NCBI GenBank assembly: GCA_036273515.1
Contig: DASUHM010000059.1
Span: forward strand, 1 to 48,836
DNA: 48,836 nucleotides
Direction: 5' to 3'
Source: Gaiellales bacterium
Lineage (GTDB): Bacteria > Actinomycetota > Thermoleophilia > Gaiellales > JAICJC01
The notes under the pieces are model-generated. The model was not told where the DNA came from, ran no database searches, and saw only the letters and a program-made list of their open reading frames with translations. This document shows, one piece after another, positions 30,864 to 39,851 of this stretch. The translations under genes and the position numbers were made by a program. The first letter of the stretch is position 1; each line of letters opens with the position of its first letter.

Positions 30864-33323
30864 ATGACGACTGATCCCGGCGACACCGGCGCGCTAAAGG
30901 AGTTGCGCCTTGCGCTCGTCTGCTACGGCGGCGTCAGCCTGGCCGTGTATATGCACGGCCTCGCCCAGGAGCTCCACCGCCTCGTCATCGCCTCGACGCC
31001 TGAAAAGCACGCCCCGGACGGCACGACCCAGGCGATCTATCGCGAGCTGCTCGACGAGCTGGCCACACAGGATGGCGTGCGGACACGCGTCGTGATCGAC
31101 ATCATCTCGGGGACGTCCGCCGGCGGGATCAACGGCGTCAGTCTGGCGCGGGCGCTCGCCCAGGATGGCGAGCTCACGCCGGTCCGGGACCTGTGGCTCG
31201 AGCATGCCGACATCACGAAGCTCCTGCGCGAGGAGTACCGCCGGCTTGCGGCAGACGTCTTGCCGACGATCGGAGACGTCGTGCCCAGCGTCGCGAAACT
31301 GCGCCTCCCCGGGGTCGAGACGAAGTCGAAAAACGTCCTGGAGAAGGGGCGTCACGCGCTCCGCGCAGCATTTGCCTTTCGGCGCGACGTCGCCGGCGCG
31401 GCCAAGGCCGGGTCCGTGTTGCACGGCGATCAGCTCTCATATCTCATCGCCGACGGGCTTCGAGGCATATCCCGCGACGGGGCCGGTACGACGCTCATGC
31501 CGCCCGGTCACCAGCTCGACCTGTTCGTGACGATGACCGATCGTTTCGGGTACGCCCAGCACGTCCCGCTCGGCAACCAGTACGTCACGGAGATGGCGAA
31601 CCGCCACTTCAACACCTTCACTCGCAACGAGGAGCGCAACGACTTCGCGGCCGACGCCGTCGACATGCTCGGGTTTTCGGGCCGCGCAACGTCGTCCTTC
31701 CCCGGCGCGTTCGAGCCGATCAGCATGGATGCGTTCGCGGATGACGTGGGCAATGCGCCCGCACCTTCGGGGCGCGGTATCTCGTGGCCGCCCACGCAGG
31801 TCGAGTACTTCTATCGCGTGTATGCGTTGCGTCTTGCCGAGAGCATGACGCCGCCCGGATCGGACGAAGAGAAGGAGATCCGGCGGCGGACGTTCGTCGA
31901 CGGCGGTGTGCTCGACAACTATCCGTTCGACCACGCGATCGACGAGATCCGCCGGCGGCCGGCCGGCCGCCAGACGCGGCGATGGCTGCTCTACCTCGAG
32001 CCCGATCCGATGCGCCGACCCGATGACGAGCTCCACGTCGAGGTGGAGCATCCGTCGATTCGGACGATGCTCTCGGCCCTCAAGGCCGCCGGAAGCGACA
32101 TTCCTCTGCAGGAGCCGATCCGCGACCAGGTCACACGGCTGGAGAGCATGAACGACGCGGCCAGGCGGCTGCAGGATGCGATCGCGTCGACTCCGCTCCC
32201 GAGCGGCCCGGCGGACACGCAGACGCCCGCCTACGTGGCCTACATGAGCTGGCGGCTCGAGACCGTCAAGGAGGGGCTCACGGATGCAATTTGCCGTGTG
32301 CGGTTCTTCCCGTCGGAGACGAACCAGGCGACCGCCGTGAGCGTCGTCGTCGACCGTTGGGTGCGTGCCCGCTACCCCCTCTCGGTCGGTCGCCGCGGCG
32401 GGCTCAACCCGGCTGCCGTCGACTTCCTCACCGCACTCGACATCGGGCGGGAGCGACGGAGGTTGCGGTTCCTGGTCGACGCCGTGATCGAGCTCTACCC
32501 GCCGCAGGGGGAGGAGGCGTCGGCGGGGGCGCCGCCTCGACAGGAGCTCGACGCGGCCAAGCGTCTCCTCTACGGCGGCATTCGGGAGCTCGACCTCACG
32601 CTTGACGCGGCGAGTCGCGATGCTGCGATCCAACAACGGCTCGAGGAGCTCTTTCCCGACTCGATCTCGCGCGATCTCCTCGGCCCCGCGGACGACGCCC
32701 AGGGGATCGGGACCATCACGCCCTCGACGAGGGACGCGCTCGTGAACGGGCCGGAGCTCGCGGAGGCGCTCGAGCTGGTGAGGACTCGGCTTGCAGATGG
32801 CTTGGGCGGCCGAACCTTCGAAGCCCATGCCCGTGACGTCTTCGAGCGGTTGATCGACATGGCCGGCGGCTGGGGCAACGCCGTCATCGCCGACCTCACG
32901 GCCAGGTTCGAGTGGTTCGACCAGTGGGACATGGCCCTCTATCCGGTCAGGGATGCGAACGGCGTCGGCGAGCAGGACATCGTCGGCATCGCACGCATCA
33001 GCCCGCGCGACGCGCGGCTGCTCGCGCCCCGAGGGTCGCAATCCGAGATCCGGAGCTTCTACGAGCGCAAGCTGAAGGGGACGGCCTTCGGCCACTTCGG
33101 CGCGTTCCTCGAGGCGGGCTGGCGGCAGAACGACTACCTGTGGGGCCGGTTGGACGCGGCGGAGCGACTCGTGCGCGTCGTGGTCAACGATCCCGAGAAG
33201 GAGGCGGATATCAGCCGGTACTGCAAGCGTCTGTTCGAGGCGATCGTGGCGGAGGAGGAGGGGCACCTCCCCGCCGCTGCGGACACCGTCCGGGACGTGC
33301 GCGGACGGATCGACCTGATGTAG
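30864..33323 (+). CDS. Patatin-like phospholipase with large C-terminal region (DUF3376-type)
   Basis: An 819-residue protein. The N-terminal patatin domain has the oxyanion motif CYGGVSLAVYMHG (Gly22-Gly23), the nucleophile elbow GTSAGG (Ser85) and the catalytic DGG (Asp346), all intact, so it should be an active acyl hydrolase. After about residue 360 there is a long region of helical character (IRTMLSALKAAGSDIPLQEP; FGHFGAFLEAGWRQNDYLWG) resembling DUF3376 proteins of actinobacteria. ATG 30864 follows GAGGAGGT. Codon use and context differ from the flanking metabolic genes. It pairs with the membrane protein just upstream. Confidence 0.88.
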   Translation: MTTDPGDTGALKELRLALVCYGGVSLAVYMHGLAQELHRLVIASTPEKHAPDGTTQAIYRELLDELATQDGVRTRVVIDIISGTSAGGINGVSLARALAQDGELTPVRDLWLEHADITKLLREEYRRLAADVLPTIGDVVPSVAKLRLPGVETKSKNVLEKGRHALRAAFAFRRDVAGAAKAGSVLHGDQLSYLIADGLRGISRDGAGTTLMPPGHQLDLFVTMTDRFGYAQHVPLGNQYVTEMANRHFNTFTRNEERNDFAADAVDMLGFSGRATSSFPGAFEPISMDAFADDVGNAPAPSGRGISWPPTQVEYFYRVYALRLAESMTPPGSDEEKEIRRRTFVDGGVLDNYPFDHAIDEIRRRPAGRQTRRWLLYLEPDPMRRPDDELHVEVEHPSIRTMLSALKAAGSDIPLQEPIRDQVTRLESMNDAARRLQDAIASTPLPSGPADTQTPAYVAYMSWRLETVKEGLTDAICRVRFFPSETNQATAVSVVVDRWVRARYPLSVGRRGGLNPAAVDFLTALDIGRERRRLRFLVDAVIELYPPQGEEASAGAPPRQELDAAKRLLYGGIRELDLTLDAASRDAAIQQRLEELFPDSISRDLLGPADDAQGIGTITPSTRDALVNGPELAEALELVRTRLADGLGGRTFEAHARDVFERLIDMAGGWGNAVIADLTARFEWFDQWDMALYPVRDANGVGEQDIVGIARISPRDARLLAPRGSQSEIRSFYERKLKGTAFGHFGAFLEAGWRQNDYLWGRLDAAERLVRVVVNDPEKEADISRYCKRLFEAIVAEEEGHLPAAADTVRDVRGRIDLM

Positions 33324-33361
33324 AGCGCGAGCCGCCCCCCGGCCCTCCCTATACTCGGGCC

Positions 33362-34267
33362 ATGGCGGCACCGCAGACGAGCGCGATCTCCCTGCGGGGC
33401 GTGGTCAAGCGGTTCGGTCCGGTGACGGCGGTGAACGGCCTCGACCTGGAGGTGCCGGCCGGGACCTGTTTCGGGCTGCTCGGGCCGAACGGCGCGGGCA
33501 AGTCGACCACGATGCGGATGCTGACCGGGCAGGCCCGCGCCGACGAGGGCGAGATCCGCGTGATGGGGCATGTGCTGCCGGCGGGGTCGAAGCAGGCGCG
33601 GATCGAGATGGGCGTCGTCCCCCAGCTGGACAACCTCGACGTCGAGCTGACCACCCGTCAGACGCTGGGCGTGTTCGCCCGGATCTACCGGGTGCCGGGC
33701 CGGGAGCGGCGCGCGGCCGTCGACCGCGCCCTCCAGATCGCGAATCTGACCAACCGCGCCGACACCCGCGTTTCCGAGCTCTCGGGCGGGATGCGGCGCC
33801 GGCTCCTGATCGCCCGCGGGCTGATCCACGAGCCGCGGCTCGTCCTGCTCGACGAGCCCACGGTCGGGCTCGACCCGCAGGTGCGGCAGGAGCTGTGGGG
33901 GCTGATCGACCGTCTGCGCACGTCCGGCGTGACGGTGCTGATGTCGACGCACTACATCGAGGAGGCCGAGCGCCTCGCCGATACGGTGGCCGTCATGTCG
34001 CACGGGCGCATCGTCGCGCTCGGCCGGCCCGAGGAGGTCGTCCGCGCCGAGGCCGGCGAGCAGGCGCTCGAGGTGTACGGGACGCCCGAGCACCTCGAGT
34101 CGGTCGTACGGCAGGCCGAGGAGGCCGGCTGGCGCACGCGCCGCAGCGGCCCCGCGGTCGTGATCGTACGGGCGGAGCAGCTCGACGGCGAGGCCCCCGA
34201 CGGCGTGCGCCGCCCCGCCAATCTCGAGGACGCCTTCGTCATGCTGACCGGGGAGCAGATCGAGTGA
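33362..34267 (+). CDS. ABC-2 type exporter ATP-binding protein (DrrA/NodI-like)
   Basis: A 301-residue ATPase: Walker A GPNGAGKS, signature LSGGMRRR, Walker B LVLLDEPTVGLDP and an H-loop in MSTHYIEEAE, with a C-terminal extension (LEVYGTPEHLESVVRQAEEA) typical of drug and lipid exporters. ATG 33362. The stop overlaps the GTG of the permease gene by four bases (GTGA), so the two subunits are co-translated. Substrate unknown. Confidence 0.92.
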   Translation: MAAPQTSAISLRGVVKRFGPVTAVNGLDLEVPAGTCFGLLGPNGAGKSTTMRMLTGQARADEGEIRVMGHVLPAGSKQARIEMGVVPQLDNLDVELTTRQTLGVFARIYRVPGRERRAAVDRALQIANLTNRADTRVSELSGGMRRRLLIARGLIHEPRLVLLDEPTVGLDPQVRQELWGLIDRLRTSGVTVLMSTHYIEEAERLADTVAVMSHGRIVALGRPEEVVRAEAGEQALEVYGTPEHLESVVRQAEEAGWRTRRSGPAVVIVRAEQLDGEAPDGVRRPANLEDAFVMLTGEQIE

Positions 34268-35052
34268 CTGCGCCCGCCCATCGCGTGCGCCGGCTCGAGC
34301 CGGCCGCCCTGGCCGGCGTCATGAGCCGCGACATCGTCCTCTTCGGCCGCTACTGGAAGGCGACCACCTTCTCGTCGGTGGTGCAGCCGACGATCTACCT
34401 GCTTGCGTTCGGGCTCGGGTTCGGCTCGCTCGTCTCGCATGTCGAGCACGTGCGCTACGTCGAGTACGTCGGCACGGGCGTCGTCGCGACGGCCGTGCTC
34501 TTCTCGTCCGCATTCCCCGGGATGTTCAACACCTTCATCCGCTGGAAGTTCCAGCGCACCTATGACGCCGTGCTGGCGGCGCCGGTCGACGTCGAGGAGC
34601 TGATCACCGCAGAGGTGCTCTGGATCTCGGTGCGCGCCGGCGTCTACGGCGTGGCGCCGCTGATCGTGGCGATGGCGTTCGGCCTCTCGCCCAACGTGGG
34701 GATGCTGCTCGTGCCGTTCGCCGGCTTCGTGACCGGATTCGGGTTCGCCTGCTTCGGCGTGCTGGTGGCCGCGGTGGCGAAGACGATCGACAACTTCAAC
34801 TACGTGACGAGCGCCGTGCTGACGCCGCTCTTCCTGGTCGCGGGGACGTTCTTCCCCATCTCGACGTTCCCGCCCGTCCTGCGCGCGATCGCCGAGCTCA
34901 ACCCGCTCTACCACTGCGTGCAGCTCGTGCGCGACGCCGCGCTCGGCCTGCTGAGCGTCGACGACCTCGGGCACGCGGCCTTCCTGATCGCCTTCGCCCT
35001 GGTGATGTGGCGCGTCGCCGTGTGGCAGATGGAGAAGAAGCTGATCGACTGA
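34264..35052 (+). CDS. ABC-2 type transporter permease
   Basis: A 262-residue membrane subunit with six helices: FSSVVQPTIYLLAFGLGFGS in the first helix region, GTGVVATAVLFSSAFPGMFN, TYDAVLAAPVDVEELITAEV, then FVTGFGFACFGVLVAAVAKT and the ABC-2 signature PLFLVAGTFFPISTFPPVLR. GTG 34264 overlaps the ATPase gene. Matches the NodJ/DrrB group. It ends two bases before the convergent DUF72 stop. Confidence 0.9.
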   Translation: MTAPAHRVRRLEPAALAGVMSRDIVLFGRYWKATTFSSVVQPTIYLLAFGLGFGSLVSHVEHVRYVEYVGTGVVATAVLFSSAFPGMFNTFIRWKFQRTYDAVLAAPVDVEELITAEVLWISVRAGVYGVAPLIVAMAFGLSPNVGMLLVPFAGFVTGFGFACFGVLVAAVAKTIDNFNYVTSAVLTPLFLVAGTFFPISTFPPVLRAIAELNPLYHCVQLVRDAALGLLSVDDLGHAAFLIAFALVMWRVAVWQMEKKLID

Positions 35053-35053
35053 G

Positions 35054-35773
35054 CTAGGCGAGGAGCGCCTGCAGCCGCTCCGCGTTCCGCACCGCAAACC
35101 CCTCCCAGTCGTTGTTGAAGTAGACGTACACGTCACCCCGCCGGCCCCATGCGCGGATGCGCTGCGCCCACTCGCGCAGCTCGGTTTCGGAGTAGTTGCC
35201 GCGCCGCCCGCGCGCTCCGTAGTGGAAGCGCACATACATCCAGTCCGCGGTCGGCTGGAGCGTCTGGAAGGGCCGCGTCGGATGGTCGCCGACCACGAGC
35301 GCCGCACCGGCGTCCGCCAGCATCGCGTGCACCTCGGGGCAGAACCACGACGGGTGGCGGAACTCGAAGCAGTTGCGGCCCTCGGGCAGCGCACGCAGCG
35401 CCGCGGCCAGTCGCTCGTCGTCGCGCGGGAAGCTCTCGGGCAGCTGCCAGAGGAGCGGCCCGAGCTTGCCCGCCGTGGCCAGCGGCTCGATCCGGCGCAT
35501 CAGCAGCGCGACGTTCGCCGCCACGTCGCGCAGGCGGCGGATGTGGGTGACGTAGCGGCTCATCTTGACGGCGAACACGAACCCGTCCGGCGCGCGCTCC
35601 GCCCAGAGCTGCGCCATGCGCAGCGTCGGCAGCCGGTAGAACGACGCGTTCACCTCGACCGTCGGGAAGCGCTCGGCGTAGAGGCCGAGCCAGCGGCTCG
35701 CCGGCGCGCCCCCGTAGACCGGATCGTGCCAGTGCGCGTAGCTCCAGCCGCTGCACCCGATCAGGGTCGCCAC
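35054..35773 (-). CDS. DUF72 protein (YecE-like TIM barrel)
   Basis: A 239-residue soluble protein of the DUF72 family: IGCSGWSYAHWHDPVYGG at the N-terminus, LGLYAERFPTVEVNASFYRL, FVFAVKMSRYVTHIRRL, LGPLLWQLPESFPRD, and near the end WMYVRFHYGARGRRGNYSE and VYVYFNNDWEGFAVRNAERL. The fold resembles an endonuclease-IV-like TIM barrel but the activity is not established. GTG 35773 is chosen because the family starts here. It follows the double-VOC gene by five bases. Confidence 0.9.
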   Translation of the reverse strand: MATLIGCSGWSYAHWHDPVYGGAPASRWLGLYAERFPTVEVNASFYRLPTLRMAQLWAERAPDGFVFAVKMSRYVTHIRRLRDVAANVALLMRRIEPLATAGKLGPLLWQLPESFPRDDERLAAALRALPEGRNCFEFRHPSWFCPEVHAMLADAGAALVVGDHPTRPFQTLQPTADWMYVRFHYGARGRRGNYSETELREWAQRIRAWGRRGDVYVYFNNDWEGFAVRNAERLQALLA

Positions 35774-35778
35774 GGCGG

Positions 35779-36510
35779 CTATCCGTCGTTGTGGCAGACG
35801 ACCTCGACGTTGTTCCCGTCGGGGTCGAGGACGAACGCGCCGTAGTAGCCCTCGTGGTAGACGAGGCGCTCGCCCGGCGCCCCGTGGTCGCGATAGCCCG
35901 CGCCGGTGGCGGCGGCGTGGAAGCGGTCGACGGTCGCGTTGTCCGGGGCCGGGAACGCGATGTGCAGGTGCTCCGTCGGCCGCGCGCCGGCGAGCACCGA
36001 GAACGATCCGGACGCGCCCGCGAAGCGCGCGCGCTCGGGCGTGTCCAGGCGCAGCTCGAACCCGGCGTGCGGCGCGACCGTCGCGTAGAAGGCGCGGGAC
36101 GCGGCCACGTCGGCGACCCGGATCCACAGGTGGTCGATGATGCCGCCCGAGCGCAGCGTGTCGTGGTGGACGGCCTCGGCGCTGTTGCCGTCGGGGTCGA
36201 GCAGGAACCCGCCGTAGTAGTCGTCGCCGTATTCCGGGCGGGGACCGGGCGCGCCGTCGTCCCGGTACCCGGCCCCGGTTCCGGCCTCCCAGAACCGGCC
36301 GACATGCTCGCGGCTCGGGGCGACGAAGCCGATGTGCAGCCCGCGCGTTGCGGGATGGGTGCCGTCGACCGCGTACATGCCGAGGTCCTCCCACATGGCG
36401 CCGTCGGTGTCCGCATGGGACTTCGAGATCCGAAGCGGCTCGAGCACGGTGTCGTAGAAGCGCTCCGTCGCGCCGCGGTCAGAGGCGCGAATCGTCACGT
36501 GGTCGAACAT
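35779..36510 (-). CDS. VOC-family protein with two glyoxalase/dioxygenase domains
   Basis: A 243-residue tandem VOC protein. The first half starts FDHVTIRASDRGATERFYDT and ends with YYGGFLLDPDGNSAEAVHHD; the second starts IIDHLWIRVADVAASRAFYA and ends YYGAFVLDPDGNNVEVVCHN. Each half has the His near the start and the Glu near the end expected of metal-binding VOC proteins. Members include glyoxalases and antibiotic-binding proteins; no specific activity can be given. Co-directional with DUF72. Confidence 0.9.
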   Translation of the reverse strand: MFDHVTIRASDRGATERFYDTVLEPLRISKSHADTDGAMWEDLGMYAVDGTHPATRGLHIGFVAPSREHVGRFWEAGTGAGYRDDGAPGPRPEYGDDYYGGFLLDPDGNSAEAVHHDTLRSGGIIDHLWIRVADVAASRAFYATVAPHAGFELRLDTPERARFAGASGSFSVLAGARPTEHLHIAFPAPDNATVDRFHAAATGAGYRDHGAPGERLVYHEGYYGAFVLDPDGNNVEVVCHNDG

Positions 36511-36570
36511 CGCTTCGATCGTACCCGGCTCCCCGCCGGGCCGAACTTCGCGAGACCCGGGGCCGCCGCC

Positions 36571-37647
36571 CTACTGCGTCAGCTCGACGGTGAACGCCGT
36601 GTTCGACTGTGGGTTGTAGGGGCCGGTGGTGCCCATGGTGGCCGAGGTGTCGAGCGTGACGAACACGCCGTTCACCTCCTTGCCGTCGCTGTTTCCGCAG
36701 TACGTGGGATGGGCGGGGTCGCCGCAGCTCGTGATCACGAACCAGGCGAAGCCGACGACGGTCATCGGCGCGCTCGTGCCATCGGGCCATGCGCTCTGGC
36801 CGCTCTGGTTCGTGAGGACGGGGATGATCACGAGCTGCGGACTGTTGGGGTCGAGGAGCGTCGCCGTCCCGTCGGCCTGGAACCGGACGATCTGGTTCAG
36901 CGACTCCCAGCTCGTGATCCGCTGGTTCAGGCCCTGGGCCGTGGGGCCGCTGTTGTTGCCCGGCTTCGTCGGGATCGTCTCGCCGACCGAGACCGGGCAG
37001 ACCGCCGTCGATCCGGCGATCTCGTCCGAGTAGATGCTGGCGCCGTTTGGCACCGGGCAGTTGGCGTTGTTCACGTAGGGGAGGCTGATCGCGCCGTTGT
37101 TCGCGTTGGCCGTGTCCTTGGTGTAGATCGGGTACGGCTGGCCGGGCGTGTAGCTGCCCTGAAGCACGCCCCACGGCATGACGCCGATCCCGTTCATCTG
37201 CGTGAACGACTCGATCGTCGCCCGCGCCTTCCCCGACACGGTGACCGAGTGGATCCCGAAGATCCCCGCGAAGCCGGCGTTCACGCTGCGCGACGCGGTC
37301 ACCGTGACGGAGTCGTTCGGCGCCAGATTGCTCGTCGACGACACGGCGTGCGAGTCGGCGGGCTTGCCGTTGTTCGCGTACTCGCTGTTGGCGTAGCTGA
37401 TCGACGTGCCCGAGCCGCCCGGGATCCCGGTGGCGCCTGCCAGCGCCGCGGCGTCGGCCGCGCTCTGAACCTGGGAGCGGTTCACCGACCACAAGCCGTA
37501 GTCGATAACGAACGCGGCCACGCCGAGGAGCGACATGAGAAACAGGACGAGGAGCACGACCGCCTGCCCGCTTTCCGAACAGCTGCGACGTGCTCGCTCG
37601 TCCCGCCGGCGGCAGGAGGTAGAGGAGGAGTGCCATCCGTGACCCAT
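36571..37647 (-). CDS. TadG-like secreted/pilus-associated protein
   Basis: A 358-residue protein. The N-terminal membrane helix (GQAVVLLVLFLMSLLGVAAF) and the following SQVQSAADAAALAGA match the TadE/TadG Flp-pilus assembly group. The large C-terminal part (APNDSVTVTASRSVNAGF and many Asn/Gly/Thr residues) should lie outside the membrane. The four Cys pairs suggest disulfides. No other tad or pilus gene is visible, so it is an isolated gene. ATG 37647 is preferred to an upstream in-frame codon. It is divergent from the sigma factor gene. Confidence 0.82.
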   Translation of the reverse strand: MGHGWHSSSTSCRRRDERARRSCSESGQAVVLLVLFLMSLLGVAAFVIDYGLWSVNRSQVQSAADAAALAGATGIPGGSGTSISYANSEYANNGKPADSHAVSSTSNLAPNDSVTVTASRSVNAGFAGIFGIHSVTVSGKARATIESFTQMNGIGVMPWGVLQGSYTPGQPYPIYTKDTANANNGAISLPYVNNANCPVPNGASIYSDEIAGSTAVCPVSVGETIPTKPGNNSGPTAQGLNQRITSWESLNQIVRFQADGTATLLDPNSPQLVIIPVLTNQSGQSAWPDGTSAPMTVVGFAWFVITSCGDPAHPTYCGNSDGKEVNGVFVTLDTSATMGTTGPYNPQSNTAFTVELTQ

Positions 37648-37808
37648 GCAGCGAAACGGACCCCGACGGCGGCCGTTCCCTGCGGTCTGCCTACGCAAAT
37701 CCCCCACCGGAGTGACACCCAGCTGCTAGCGAAATGAGGAGTTCCGCCGATAATTTGGAGAGGGGCGCAGGAATTCTCCCGCCCCCGTGTCAGGGAAGGT
37801 GTGCAGAG

Positions 37809-39263
37809 GTGCTGGACCAGGACTCGCGGACAGGCGCGCGACTCACGTCGCTGTACGAGGCGTATGCCGCCGACGCGTTCCGCTACGCGCTGCACCTCAC
37901 CGGGCGCCGCGAGGACGCCGAGGACGTCGTCCAGCACGTCTTCATGCAGGCACACGCGACGCTCCTGGGCGGGCGCGAGCTCGTGAACCCGCGGGCCTGG
38001 CTCATCAAGGCGACGAAGCATCGCTCGCTGAACCTGCTCCGCGACCGCCGCGACACGCCGTCGGCCGAGGTCGATGCGCCGGTGCCGTTCGCGTCCGGCG
38101 AGAGCGAGGCCGAGGTGCTCGCGGAGGTGCGGGCGGCGCTGTGGTCACTGCCCGAGACCCAGCACCACGCCTTCGTGCTGCGGCACTGGAGCGGCCTCTC
38201 CCAGGATGAGATCGCCGAGGTGCTTGCGACGACGCCCGGCGCCGTCGAGTCGCTCCTCGTGCGGGCCAGGGCGACCCTCGTCGCCGAGCGTGACGACACC
38301 GACTCCGAGTGCGCCGGCGTGCGCAGCCGGCTCGCCCGCATGCTCGCGCCGACGCCGGCGCACGAAGCGCACCTGGCCGGCTGCCGGCGCTGCCGCACGG
38401 CGCAGTCGCGGCTGCTGCGGGCGTCCGAGTTCGCCACGGCATTCGCGCTCGTGCCCAGCCCCCACGTCCTCGGCGCACTCGCCTCGGCGATCCCCGGGTT
38501 CGGCGCCTCGGGCGCGGCCGCCGGCGCGTCGGCGACCGGCGCTGCAGTCGGCACCGGAAGCGGCGGTGCGGCCGTCTCGACCGTGTCGGCCGCGACGAAG
38601 GCCGGGCTGCTCACCAAGGTCGCCATCGCTGCGACCACCGCTGCGGTGGCGGTGACGGCGGTGCACCCACTGCGCACCGCCGTCACCCATGCCCTCTTCC
38701 ACCGCAACTCCGCCGGCGCGGCGGCGATCGCGCCGAAGCGCGCCGCGGCCCCTCCCGTGTCCTCGCACGCGGCCGGTACGGCCGGCGCGGCCGGGACGGC
38801 GTCGCGCGGCGGGCCGCCGGCCACGAAGGGGAGCGGCGCCCCGGCGAAGGGCGGGCCCGGAACGACGCCGCCCGGCAAGGGGCCGGGGCACCCGGGTCGT
38901 GGTGGGAACGGCGGCGCGGGCGGCGGGAACGGCAACGGCAACGGCGCCGGGAACGGCAACGGAAGTGGCGCGGGCAACGGGAACGGCCAGGGATCCGGCG
39001 CGACCCACGGCAAGTCGGGGGCCGCACCCGGCCGCACGAAGGCCCCGGGCGGCGCCGCGACGGGCAAGGGCGCGACGAACGCCAACGGCTCGAAGGCCAA
39101 CGGTGGCGGCGACGCCTCCAAGCCTCCCGCCAAGACGAAGGCCACGGCGACGACCGACCCCGGCACCGGAGGCACGACCACGTCGCCCGCCGGCGGTGGC
39201 AACGGCGACGGCGCCGCGAACGGCAACGCCGACGGCAACGGCAAGGGGAACGGCAAGGCCTGA
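37809..39263 (+). CDS. ECF-type sigma factor fused to zinc-finger anti-sigma motif, membrane helix and Gly/Asn-rich tail
   Basis: A 484-residue protein. Sigma region 2 occupies about residues 10-80 (LYEAYAADAFRYALHLTGRR) and region 4 about 105-155 (LPETQHHAFVLRHWSGLSQD). A ZAS-type zinc motif His188-x3-Cys192-x2-Cys195 (AHEAHLAGCRRCR) follows, with Cys168 as possible fourth ligand. Then come an Ala-rich membrane helix (about 268-288) and a long extracellular-looking tail rich in Gly, Asn, Lys and Pro. A sigma factor and its membrane anti-sigma domain thus appear fused. GTG 37809 follows GGGAAGG; ATG 37734 is less likely. Confidence 0.85.
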   Translation: MLDQDSRTGARLTSLYEAYAADAFRYALHLTGRREDAEDVVQHVFMQAHATLLGGRELVNPRAWLIKATKHRSLNLLRDRRDTPSAEVDAPVPFASGESEAEVLAEVRAALWSLPETQHHAFVLRHWSGLSQDEIAEVLATTPGAVESLLVRARATLVAERDDTDSECAGVRSRLARMLAPTPAHEAHLAGCRRCRTAQSRLLRASEFATAFALVPSPHVLGALASAIPGFGASGAAAGASATGAAVGTGSGGAAVSTVSAATKAGLLTKVAIAATTAAVAVTAVHPLRTAVTHALFHRNSAGAAAIAPKRAAAPPVSSHAAGTAGAAGTASRGGPPATKGSGAPAKGGPGTTPPGKGPGHPGRGGNGGAGGGNGNGNGAGNGNGSGAGNGNGQGSGATHGKSGAAPGRTKAPGGAATGKGATNANGSKANGGGDASKPPAKTKATATTDPGTGGTTTSPAGGGNGDGAANGNADGNGKGNGKA

Positions 39264-39272
39264 CCGCAGGAA

Positions 39273-39848
39273 ATGCGGCGCTCGCGTGTCTGGTCACGCG
39301 TGGGTCGCGGCGACTGGACAGGATCGCGCACCTCGCAGGGGCCGGCGCAGCTCCCGAGGCTGATCGAGGCGAGCTTCGCCCAGCTTCAGGAGGACATGGT
39401 CCGCTACCTGCGGACGGTGGCCGGGGCGGACGTTGCCGAGGACGTCGCCTCGCAGGTGTGGGTCGAGGTGGTCGGTCGTGCCTCGGAGTTCCAGGGCGAC
39501 GAGGCGGCGCTTCGGCGGCTGGTGTTCGCCACCGCCAGGCGGCGGGCGCTCGACCAGCACAGGCGCTGGTGGCGGCGGAAGGTCAACCTGCACCCGCCGG
39601 GCGATCGCGTGCTCGAGCTGGCAGCCTCGGAGGATCCCGAGGTCATCGAGCGTGACCGCGCGCTCACGTGGATCGCCCGCCTGCCGAGGGCCCAGGCGGA
39701 AGTCGTGCTGCTGCGCGTGATCGGGGATCTCAGCACCGGGGAGGTCGCGGAGATGACCGGCCGCTCGCCCGGTGCCGTGCGCGTCCTCCAGCATCGCGCC
39801 CTTCGCCGCCTGGCCTCCGACCTGCGCCGCGCTCGCGGCGAGGTGTAA
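39273..39848 (+). CDS. ECF-type RNA polymerase sigma factor
   Basis: A 191-residue sigma factor: region 2 with DMVRYLRTVAGADVAEDVAS and RRLVFATARRRALDQHRRWW, region 4 with ALTWIARLPRAQAEVVLLRV and TGEVAEMTGRSPGAVRVLQH (helix-turn-helix). It directs RNA polymerase to a small promoter set. It follows the fused sigma gene by 9 bases and precedes a membrane protein, its presumed anti-sigma factor, by 3 bases. The first 25 or so residues are atypical, so the true start may be further in. Confidence 0.88.
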   Translation: MRRSRVWSRVGRGDWTGSRTSQGPAQLPRLIEASFAQLQEDMVRYLRTVAGADVAEDVASQVWVEVVGRASEFQGDEAALRRLVFATARRRALDQHRRWWRRKVNLHPPGDRVLELAASEDPEVIERDRALTWIARLPRAQAEVVLLRVIGDLSTGEVAEMTGRSPGAVRVLQHRALRRLASDLRRARGEV

Positions 39849-39851
39849 CGC

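Noticed and set aside
36571-37647. A Tad/Flp pilus locus
   Set aside because: Only a TadG-like protein is seen; no TadA ATPase, prepilin peptidase, TadB/C or secretin is in the window.
37734-37808. A 25-residue N-terminal extension of the fused sigma factor starting at ATG 37734
   Set aside because: The encoded stretch is Cys/Pro-rich and unlike sigma N-termini, and GTG 37809 has a good ribosome-binding site just before it.
38915-39260. A tandem-repeat array or CRISPR-like region
   Set aside because: The GGCAACGGC-type repetition is in frame and encodes the Gly/Asn-rich protein tail; there are no spacers of constant length.
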